Assembly (NCBI GenBank): GCA_020050475.1
Contig: JAGVKP010000126.1
Span: 1-9,708, forward strand
Length of the DNA stretch: 9,708 nt
From: Candidatus Babeliales bacterium
GTDB taxonomy: Bacteria; Babelota; Babeliae; Babelales; JACPOV01
Direction: 5' to 3'
In this document: positions 1 through 6,431 of the stretch, one piece after another
How the letters are laid out: the number at the start of each line of letters is the position of its first letter
How positions within the stretch are numbered: position 1 is the stretch's first letter
Program-made: the position numbers and the translations under genes
The notes under the pieces: generated by a model
The model's input: only the letters and a program-made list of their open reading frames with translations
Database searches by the model: none
Told to the model about the DNA's origin: nothing

Positions 1-1149
1 CCACTTGAAGGGCAGCACAGTTCATGGGAAGAAATTCCAGCTTCGATCAAACGGACGTTTGATAAACTTGGTATTCCGCAGGCAGAGCAGACGATGCTTG
101 CCGGTGTCGGTGCGCAGTTTGAATCCGAAATTATTTATAAGCGGCTCAAAAAAGAGTGGGCAGATAAAGGGGTGATTTTTACTGACTTATCTGAAGCGCT
201 TACGCTTTGTCCCGCGTTGGTCAAGCGCTATTTTGCGACGGTCGTCCCGGCTCATGATAATAAATTTGCGGCTTTAAATAGTGCTGTATGGAGTGGCGGA
301 AGTTTTGTGTATGTACCGGCGGGCGTTATGATCGATCTGCCGTTGCAAGCCTATTTTAGAATTAATAGTTCAAGCATGGGGCAATTTGAGCGCACCTTAA
401 TTATTGCTGAGCAGGGCAGCTCAGTTCATTATGTCGAGGGCTGCAGTGCTCCTATTTATCGGCGTAGCTCGCTTCATAGCGCGGTCGTTGAGATTGTTGC
501 GCACCGAGAGAGTCATGTTCGGTACACGACGATTCAAAATTGGGCCCCGAATGTCTACAATTTAGTGACCAAGCGCGCGATTGCGCATGAAGCTGCGCAG
601 ATGCAATGGGTTGATGGTAATTTTGGCAGCAAGGTTACAATGAAATATCCCAGCATTATTTTGCAAGGGGAGCGCGCTAAAGGGGAGATTATTTCGATTG
701 CAGTTGCCGGCAAAGGGCAGCACCAAGATTCTGGGGGCAAAATTATTCATTTAGCGCCGCATACCACTTCATCAATTGTGGCCAAATCAATTAGCAAGAA
801 TGGTGGGCGGTCGACCTATCGGGGGCTTTTAAAAGTAGTCAACGGTGCGCATCATGCGCGTTCATCGGTGCAGTGTGAAGCGCTCATGCTTGACGGCGAT
901 TCGCGAACGGATACCTATCCGACGGTCGATATCAAAGAGCAACAGGTCGATATTGGCCATGAAGCGTCGGTGAGTTCTTTAAATGATGAGCAGCTTTTTT
1001 ATGCGATGAGTCGCGGACTGGCACCGCAAAAAGCACGCGCGATGGTGGTCAACGGATTTATTGATGCGTTTGTCCAGCTTTTGCCGATGGAGTATGCAGT
1101 CGAAATTAATCGGCTTATCGAGCTTGAGATGGAAGGGTCGATCGGATGA
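1..1149 (+). CDS. sufB: SufB, Fe-S cluster assembly scaffold subunit (5' end missing)
   Basis: This is the core scaffold subunit of the SufBC2D complex, on which nascent iron-sulfur clusters are built in the cytoplasm. The frame is open from base 1; its first 31 codons read as SufB before the first in-window Met (base 94), so that ATG is internal. The fragment has 382 residues; full SufB is about 465-495, so roughly 80-115 N-terminal residues lie upstream. Visible family signatures, numbered in the fragment, are [11 protein letters not shown] (33-43), the EGCSAP motif with C148, NLVTKRA, a [11 protein letters not shown] stretch, C292 in VQCEAL, and H320-E321 in GHEAS. The 28-residue spacing C292-H320 equals that between C405 and H433 of E. 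coli SufB, so the residues implicated in cluster assembly are kept. The ending [20 protein letters not shown] is typical of Bacillus-type SufB. Its stop overlaps the sufD start, which indicates an operon. The family assignment is very secure. Confidence 0.97.
   Translation, partial: PLEGQHSSWEEIPASIKRTFDKLGIPQAEQTMLAGVGAQFESEIIYKRLKKEWADKGVIFTDLSEALTLCPALVKRYFATVVPAHDNKFAALNSAVWSGGSFVYVPAGVMIDLPLQAYFRINSSSMGQFERTLIIAEQGSSVHYVEGCSAPIYRRSSLHSAVVEIVAHRESHVRYTTIQNWAPNVYNLVTKRAIAHEAAQMQWVDGNFGSKVTMKYPSIILQGERAKGEIISIAVAGKGQHQDSGGKIIHLAPHTTSSIVAKSISKNGGRSTYRGLLKVVNGAHHARSSVQCEALMLDGDSRTDTYPTVDIKEQQVDIGHEASVSSLNDEQLFYAMSRGLAPQKARAMVVNGFIDAFVQLLPMEYAVEINRLIELEMEGSIG
1131..1137 (+). promoter_or_regulatory. 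Ribosome binding site for sufD inside the sufB 3' end
   Basis: GGAAGGG lies 8 bases upstream of the ATG at 1146, within the last codons of sufB. With the ATGA stop/start overlap it supports 1146 as the real sufD start and suggests translational coupling, even though the resulting protein is much shorter than usual SufD. Confidence 0.6.
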
Positions 1150-1937
1150 CGCCTACACAATTTATTTCAGTATCTGATGAGATGGTTTGTATTGCCGGAA
1201 CGCATGATGATGAAATTATCCTCAGGCCGACACATGACACGACGATGAGCGTACAGATTGCCGCCGATGCGCGCTGCTCTATTGCAGTTGCGCTGCCATC
1301 TGCTGATTCGCGCAATGAGTTTCGCATTCTTTTCCATATCAACCAACGTGCATCAGTCCGGGTAATGCATCAAGCGAACGATGAAAAAAAACAGCTCAAG
1401 AGAGCGCTTTCTATTTCGTATGATTATCACCTTGCGGCTGACGCACAACTTACCGTGATACTCGATTCACAAGGTGCTGAGAATGAAGAGCTCCGCGTTG
1501 CGTGCTTTCTGGAAGGAGATCGATCATCGGCAACTATCCGGGGAGTACAGTACGCGATACATGAGCAGGTAAAAAATCTTACGATAAAGCAGATTCATCG
1601 CGGTCAACACACGAGCTCATCATCGCTGGTACATGGCGCAGTCGCTGGGACCGGGAGTGCTTTTTTTTATGCGCTTATAAAAATTGAACCAGCGGCAGCG
1701 CATGCTGATGCCCAGCAGATATCTAAACATCTTTTACTTTCACCAGCGGCGCGTGCTGTCGCAGTACCGGCGATTGAGGTGCTGAACGATCGGGTACGCT
1801 GCAAGCATGGCAGTGCCGTGAGTCAACTTGATCCGGAGATGATTTTTTACCTGCAAACGCGTGGATTGCCTGCCGGACAAGCAACTTCATTGGTAACACA
1901 TTTTTTTCTTGCCCAACCGCTCTCATTCTCACGCTAA
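1146..1937 (+). CDS. sufD: SufD-like Fe-S assembly scaffold subunit, short form
   Basis: A 263-residue SufB/SufD-family protein, expected to pair with SufB and bind SufC in the SufBC2D scaffold. The clearest family match is C-terminal: [24 protein letters not shown] (192-215, the strand region also seen in SufD) and then [20 protein letters not shown] (218-237). C219 and H221 lie where E. coli SufD has the CSHGATV segment carrying H360, a residue implicated in Fe-S assembly at the SufB-SufD interface. The N-terminal half is poorly conserved and strand-rich, as expected of the beta-helix core. E. coli SufD is about 423 residues, so this form lacks most of the N-terminal helical domain and about 20 C-terminal residues. 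The start is supported by GGAAGGG and by the ATGA overlap with sufB, so the shortness does not look like a misplaced start. There is no sign of a frameshift. The subfamily call SufD over a second SufB rests on position and on the CKHG motif. Confidence 0.88.
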   Translation: MTPTQFISVSDEMVCIAGTHDDEIILRPTHDTTMSVQIAADARCSIAVALPSADSRNEFRILFHINQRASVRVMHQANDEKKQLKRALSISYDYHLAADAQLTVILDSQGAENEELRVACFLEGDRSSATIRGVQYAIHEQVKNLTIKQIHRGQHTSSSSLVHGAVAGTGSAFFYALIKIEPAAAHADAQQISKHLLLSPAARAVAVPAIEVLNDRVRCKHGSAVSQLDPEMIFYLQTRGLPAGQATSLVTHFFLAQPLSFSR

Positions 1938-1978
1938 AAAAGTGTAAGATTTTTCTAAGCCCACTTTCTTAAGTTGGT

Positions 1979-1987
1979 AAAGGAGAG
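1979..1987 (+). promoter_or_regulatory. Strong ribosome binding site for the 1446-residue protein
   Basis: AAAGGAGAG precedes the ATG at 1991, with the GGAG core ending 5 bases before it. It fixes the start and hence the signal peptide. The 53-base gap after sufD (1938-1990) shows no convincing promoter and no GC-rich terminator, so read-through from sufBD is possible. Confidence 0.75.
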
Positions 1988-1990
1988 ATC

Positions 1991-4900
1991 ATGAAGCGCC
2001 TATTTTTTGCTCACGTAATCTTTTTTTTTGTCTTTGATAGTTGGGCTGCGCAGCATCAGCAGCTCGTTTCATTTGAACAGTTCAAAAATTTGAAATATGG
2101 CATGTATGCGATGAATATGCTGCAAATTGGCGAGAAAAAAATGCCGGTGCAGCAGTTTGCATCTACTATGGCTGACTATGTAGCGTTACCCCAAAACGTG
2201 CAGGTTGAAAGGCGTGAAAAATGCTTTGCCATGATTGAGGATGCGTTAAGGCAGTATCCGCTCAATCCATTCTTGCTTCATCTTGGTGCTGACGTTTTAC
2301 CGGGCACGCGTAAAGAAGAATGCCTCGATACGCTCCTTAAATATCAAGATCCGGTTGCGTGTTGCGCGCACGCGAGCAAAGAACTTAAAAGCGGTTCAGC
2401 AGAGCGTTGTAGCAACGCTGTTGCACTGCTCAAAAAAATTGCCGAGCCTCAGGTGGTGGGCATTGTGGAGAAAAATCGTTCGCAGACCGAACTGGTCTAT
2501 CAGCATCTACCAATAAAAAAACTCCTTGAGCAGTATTTCCATGACTCCGCTTATCTTCCTTTTTCCGGTACATTGGCTAACGGCAAGCAAAAGTTTGATG
2601 CGATTAAAATCCTGGTTGATCAACTGCCGCTCATCGATACCAAAGATCAGGCGATCATCTTATTCAGTGAACTTGTGCAACAAGCTTCTCGGGTCAAAGA
2701 TGATGAAGCTGTCCTGATGATCAAGAGTTCTGCACAACGCAAAAAGTTACAACAAATAGCAGCACATGACGAGCTACTTCAGTTAACGTTTGCACTTCTT
2801 GATCGCCAACCAGAGAACATAGCAACTATTTTTTTGAAAAGTCATAATCAGCGTGAAAAAGAATGTGCGCTGAGTATTTATACGCAGGCAATTAAAACAG
2901 AAAAAGATCGCGAAAAACAGGCAGCAATCGCCAAACAGTTGCTTGCCAACGTGGCAAATAATGCGAGTACGCCTTTTTGGCAACAGCTTGAATGGATTGA
3001 ACCGGAGGTCAAAAAAGAATGGACAGATAATCTGCCCGCTTTTTTTGCGTACGCTGCTTTTCTAATTGAACATGACCAGCTTGGCAAAGCGCCCGGTAAT
3101 CTGAAGGCGCATGGGCTTGAGCTGATGCGCTCAATAGCAGATCGCTTTGCGTGCGCTTCATGGTATCTTGCTGATGATTGCTTTGGGCGCAAAAAGATAA
3201 CGCCGGAATTGAGAAAGCATGCTGCCGACTATTTTACCGAGGCGCAAAAACTTACGGGTAGCGATGAAAATAAACTTTTGGTATGCGTGCGTGAAAAGAG
3301 GATGCGCGTACTCGAAAAGATGAACAAAAAAAGTGTGCTGGTAAAAAGCCAACTAGTTAGTGCGGAAAAAAACGATTCGCTAATCGATATAACCGAACGT
3401 AAGAGTAAATTGGAAAATCTTGACAGTGAAAAACAGGATCAATTGGCTACTGATTGTCTTGAAATAGTTGAAAGTGAAAAATACGTGGTTGAAAAAAAGC
3501 AGGAAGCATTGAGCTGCTTACAGGCTTTGGGTGATCAAAAAAATCAGCGCGCACTGTGTGCTTTGGGCTATGCAAAGTTACTTGGCAAGATTGATGAACA
3601 TGCGGTTGCTAGCGCGGCAGATTATCTGGCCCGTGCCGTCAAGCTTCCGTTTGAAAATAAGAATGAAGCGATTCGTGAGCTTTTGTATGCAGAGCTCGTG
3701 ACGCGCGCAAAAGATTTTCCACTCGTCTGCCCCATTCTTGCGGATTACCAAATCCCTCGCGTAAAGCATGGTATTGAATCTGGAAAAGTCAGCTCGGATG
3801 ACTTATGCACCATGATTTTTGAACTACACTCGTTTATGAAAGATGCCGGTAAGGCAAAAGTAGCATGCACTGAGCAGCTGAAAAAAGTTGATGAACTCAC
3901 TGAGCGTGCGATAGAAAAGCTCTTCAGCGCTGAAAAGATTGTGCTTGCTCTTGAGCTCATGAAATCTCACGATTTTGTGCATAGAGGTCTGCCGACTGAA
4001 AATGAAATGCGATTTCGGCTCGCTCGTTATTGGTTGCGATTCAGTACTATTCAAAAGGGGTTGAGCGAGAAAGCTATTACGCTGCTTGACCCACTTGTAC
4101 AAAAAAATCACTCCGGAGCTTTAAAAGAAGCCATTGCTGGCATTGTGCACGGTGCCATTGAATACAATGACACGCTCCTGTCGCTGTGCAAAAGTCTGTA
4201 TGAGAGTGAGCCAATCTTAGCATTGCAGTTTATTGATTACGGGGCGAAAGAAAAAAAGATTGATTGGGAAGTATTTGGATCGACGCATAAAAATCATCAA
4301 GATGAAGCGGTCATCCAGTGGTTATCCAGAACGTTGGCGGCCGATAAAAACGAAGACCAGAGTACACCGCCTTCGCTTGCAGCTCACCAATACCTTTTAC
4401 CGTACCAAGCAGCTCATATCATTGCAGGAGACGAGCCGGTTTTGAATCAGTACGCTTTAAGCTTTTCACTCATTCATCAGTTTGTGGGCTATCTGAAGCA
4501 AAAAAACTCATTTCATGATGAGCGGTATCAGCTTGCTATGCTACGTGCGCTTAATGTTCTTGAGCAGGTACAAGCCGTGACTCGCGATCCAGATAATATA
4601 AAGAATATAATTAGTACCAAGCTTGATCTGCTGGCACATTACGTGCGTGATTATAATGCCGGTGGAGCTGCAGCCTTGATCAAAAAAAGACTTGTTGATG
4701 AGTGTGGGGTCACCCCATTGCCGATTGATTACCGTTCGTATTGGCAGCATGGTGGTTATTTTGACATTGATTGCTACCTTGCTCGCGCAGGGCAGATTTT
4801 TGTTTTGCGGGATTTTGAATCACTTGCAGGTCTTGATGAAAAGATGTTGGCAAAAGATAAGGAAAACTACGAAAAAGCCATGAGTTTTTTTCAAGCAACA

Positions 4901-6331
4901 GCGAGCTTGTTTTGCCAATTTGTTGATCATCTGCCCAAAGAGGACTGCGGACGTTTTTATGAAAAAATTGACTGGATGGCGAACTGTCTTGATCGGCTGG
5001 CTATCACAGTCAGTGAGAAGACAGCGATTATGCAAAAGATTGTCGAAAGGCATCCGAGTTGGAAATATGCTGCTGAATCAATCGTAAAATGGTACATAGA
5101 AAGCAATCAGCGTGATAAAGCAAAAAATTTCTACACGTGGTATGCAAAAAATGACTTATCAGGGCAGGCGGCATGGACATTAGGTTTGCATACCATGCAG
5201 GGCTGTCCTTTGATAATAAATGGTAAACAGTTGAGTGTTGACTGCAGCATTTCAGCGGGGGTCAAATTCATTCAGTTGGCAGCCGAAAAAAAATTTCCCA
5301 AGGCGCTTGTGCAACTCAGTAAGTGGCACCTGGCAGGAGATAGTGGGTGCAAGCGCGATGCCCCAAAAGCATGCGAGCTTTTAAAAGAGGCAGGTCAGCT
5401 GGGGTCGTTTAGTAACGAGGATATGTATCACTATGGGGTAGTTCATTATAAAAACAGACAATATGCCGAGGCGGCACAGGGCTTTTTACTGGTGCCAGGA
5501 AAAGAGCAGTTTGCTTGGTTGGCAAGCCGAATCACACTCTTTGGTATGGGAAAACATGCGCAAGGAAATGTCTCGTGGCCTGATGCGGTGCGTCATCTAA
5601 GATCATTTTATGAACGCCTGAAAGAAATGCATCATGAGTTAAATAATGATGAAAAGAAAAAACTGGCGGGATACATGGAAGAGTTCAAACTAAAAACGAT
5701 AATCGAACAGCACGTAGATGAACAAGAAAAAACAGCGATATCCGTGTCGATTGATCAACTTAAGGCAGATCTAAAAAATAGAGGTACTGATCTGCAGAAT
5801 GTATTAACGTTACCTCAATTGTGGCGATGGATGGCTGCACTTCATCATTATTGCGTGCGAGAGCTTAACGCCGGAACGACCGATGACTCTACAAAGGCAT
5901 GGAACTATTTGAGTGCGCTTAAGGAAGTCAAGCACGACAAAATGAGAGCACAAGTATATCTTCTTTTGTGCAAACTTCAGGAGCAAAATGTCCGAACTGC
6001 ATCGGCGAGCAATCGTGTGGCTGAACTTGAAACGTTGTATGAGTTGATGAAGAAGATGTCAACTAATTGTAACGTTACCGACATGTCGCCGGTTGCCAGT
6101 AAAGATATTAAGCGCTTTGGGGTGGTATACTTCGCAGGCTATTGCTATCTGCTAAAAAATAAGGTGATCGACGAGCAGTATTGCACGCAAAAACTTGAAG
6201 AGCTTAAAAAATTACTTTTTGCAATGGGTGTTATTAAAGATCTCTCAGTTGATATCAAGCAGCTTTTTGCTGATGAGTTTGCCAAGTTGGCGCAAGATCT
6301 TGGCAATAAGGTAATTATTCTACGTACCTAA
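1991..6331 (+). CDS. Large exported helical-repeat (TPR/Sel1-like) protein, function unknown
   Basis: A complete 1446-residue protein that I do not recognise as a named family. Residues 1-20 form a Sec-type signal peptide: a short basic start (MKR), a Phe/Val-rich hydrophobic core (4-15), and a plausible signal-peptidase I site at S17-W-A19 before AQHQQ. There is no lipobox and no later membrane segment, so periplasmic or secreted location is expected. The body is almost wholly alpha-helical, with amphipathic pairs rich in Ala, Leu, Lys and Glu. Sel1/TPR-like stretches are seen at about 370-420, 502-550 and, most clearly, 1087-1165 (IQLAAEKKFPKALVQLSKWHL, then APKACELLKEAGQLGS). No catalytic motif was seen. 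It contains 30 cysteines, notable for an exported protein. The start is fixed by AAAGGAGAG. The next gene encodes a similar type of protein, so the two probably belong together. Likely roles (protein-binding scaffold, envelope or host-interaction factor) are inference only. Confidence 0.9.
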   Translation: MKRLFFAHVIFFFVFDSWAAQHQQLVSFEQFKNLKYGMYAMNMLQIGEKKMPVQQFASTMADYVALPQNVQVERREKCFAMIEDALRQYPLNPFLLHLGADVLPGTRKEECLDTLLKYQDPVACCAHASKELKSGSAERCSNAVALLKKIAEPQVVGIVEKNRSQTELVYQHLPIKKLLEQYFHDSAYLPFSGTLANGKQKFDAIKILVDQLPLIDTKDQAIILFSELVQQASRVKDDEAVLMIKSSAQRKKLQQIAAHDELLQLTFALLDRQPENIATIFLKSHNQREKECALSIYTQAIKTEKDREKQAAIAKQLLANVANNASTPFWQQLEWIEPEVKKEWTDNLPAFFAYAAFLIEHDQLGKAPGNLKAHGLELMRSIADRFACASWYLADDCFGRKKITPELRKHAADYFTEAQKLTGSDENKLLVCVREKRMRVLEKMNKKSVLVKSQLVSAEKNDSLIDITERKSKLENLDSEKQDQLATDCLEIVESEKYVVEKKQEALSCLQALGDQKNQRALCALGYAKLLGKIDEHAVASAADYLARAVKLPFENKNEAIRELLYAELVTRAKDFPLVCPILADYQIPRVKHGIESGKVSSDDLCTMIFELHSFMKDAGKAKVACTEQLKKVDELTERAIEKLFSAEKIVLALELMKSHDFVHRGLPTENEMRFRLARYWLRFSTIQKGLSEKAITLLDPLVQKNHSGALKEAIAGIVHGAIEYNDTLLSLCKSLYESEPILALQFIDYGAKEKKIDWEVFGSTHKNHQDEAVIQWLSRTLAADKNEDQSTPPSLAAHQYLLPYQAAHIIAGDEPVLNQYALSFSLIHQFVGYLKQKNSFHDERYQLAMLRALNVLEQVQAVTRDPDNIKNIISTKLDLLAHYVRDYNAGGAAALIKKRLVDECGVTPLPIDYRSYWQHGGYFDIDCYLARAGQIFVLRDFESLAGLDEKMLAKDKENYEKAMSFFQATASLFCQFVDHLPKEDCGRFYEKIDWMANCLDRLAITVSEKTAIMQKIVERHPSWKYAAESIVKWYIESNQRDKAKNFYTWYAKNDLSGQAAWTLGLHTMQGCPLIINGKQLSVDCSISAGVKFIQLAAEKKFPKALVQLSKWHLAGDSGCKRDAPKACELLKEAGQLGSFSNEDMYHYGVVHYKNRQYAEAAQGFLLVPGKEQFAWLASRITLFGMGKHAQGNVSWPDAVRHLRSFYERLKEMHHELNNDEKKKLAGYMEEFKLKTIIEQHVDEQEKTAISVSIDQLKADLKNRGTDLQNVLTLPQLWRWMAALHHYCVRELNAGTTDDSTKAWNYLSALKEVKHDKMRAQVYLLLCKLQEQNVRTASASNRVAELETLYELMKKMSTNCNVTDMSPVASKDIKRFGVVYFAGYCYLLKNKVIDEQYCTQKLEELKKLLFAMGVIKDLSVDIKQLFADEFAKLAQDLGNKVIILRT
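2021..2029 (+). repeat. T9 homopolymer inside the signal-peptide codons
   Basis: Nine consecutive T residues encode the Phe-rich signal-peptide core (Phe 11-13 of the 1446-residue protein). A gain or loss of one T would shift frame after about 13 codons and abolish the protein. It is the longest single-base run I noticed in the window. Confidence 0.8.
3098..3250 (+). repeat. Degenerate Sel1-like segment, residues 370-420
   Basis: Within the 1446-residue protein, a helix pair reading SIADRFACASWYLADDCFG followed by RKHAADYFTEAQKL has the spacing of a Sel1-like unit: small residues on the first helix, a Gly turn, then an aromatic-Ala second helix. The match to consensus is weak and judged by eye. 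Confidence 0.4.
3494..3640 (+). repeat. Sel1-like segment, residues 502-550
   Basis: Within the 1446-residue protein, QRALCALGYAKLLGKID then ASAADYLARAVKL follows the Sel1 pattern A-x2-LG-x2-Y...G...A-x3-Y-x2-A. It is flanked upstream by a charged stretch (about residues 455-505) that may form a linker or coiled helix. Confidence 0.5.
5249..5485 (+). repeat. Best Sel1-like repeat region, residues 1087-1165
   Basis: About two Sel1-like units in the 1446-residue protein: AAEKKFPKALVQLSKWHLAG, then CKRDAPKACELLKEAGQLGS, then EDMYHYGVVHYKNRQYAEAA. The spacing of Ala, Leu/Tyr and Gly residues matches the family. C1120 and C1128 fall in the turn and second helix, which recalls cysteine-containing Sel1 proteins of the Hcp type, although the exact Cys pattern differs. 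Confidence 0.65.
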
Positions 6332-6357
6332 AAGCATTGTGCCAGTTATTGGTCTAG

Positions 6358-6370
6358 TAACCTGAGGTTA
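6358..6370. promoter_or_regulatory. 13-base perfect palindrome, possible operator
   Basis: TAACCT-G-AGGTTA is a perfect inverted repeat with a single central base. The one-base loop rules out a stable RNA hairpin, so if functional it would be a DNA-protein site. It sits just upstream of the TATACT hexamer, overlapping where a -35 element would be. Chance occurrence is quite possible. Confidence 0.25.
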
Positions 6371-6377
6371 AAATCTC

Positions 6378-6383
6378 TATACT
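6378..6383 (+). promoter_or_regulatory. Candidate -10 element upstream of the second repeat-protein gene
   Basis: TATACT differs from the consensus TATAAT by one base and lies 48 bases before the ATG at 6432. No good TTGACA-like -35 is found 16-18 bases upstream, where the sequence is AT-rich and overlaps the palindrome. A weak or regulated promoter is possible. Confidence 0.3.
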
Positions 6384-6431
6384 AAGCGCAGAAATTTTAA
6401 ATCAAAAATAATTCATCTGGAATCTGCTGCC

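Larger units (their letters stand above)
6332..6431 (+). other. Intergenic gap between the two large repeat-protein genes
   Basis: One hundred AT-rich bases. They contain a 13-base palindrome at 6358-6370 and a TATACT hexamer at 6378-6383, and no GC-rich hairpin followed by a T-run, so I see no intrinsic terminator for the upstream gene. The gap is twice the size of the sufD one and may hold a promoter for the downstream gene. Confidence 0.6.

Noticed and set aside
94..96. ATG at 94 as the sufB start
   Set aside because: The 31 codons before it are open and read as conserved SufB sequence ([20 protein letters not shown]), so the gene starts upstream of the window.
1936..1970. Weak inverted repeat (AAAAAAGTG with CACTTTCTT, 8 of 9 paired) after sufD
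   Set aside because: The stem is AT-rich, the loop is 17 bases, and no T-run follows, so it does not make a credible intrinsic terminator.
2878..3192. Minus-strand open frame of 104 codons
   Set aside because: Embedded antisense in the 1446-codon gene, with a composition rich in Ser, Arg and Cys that is typical of shadow frames.
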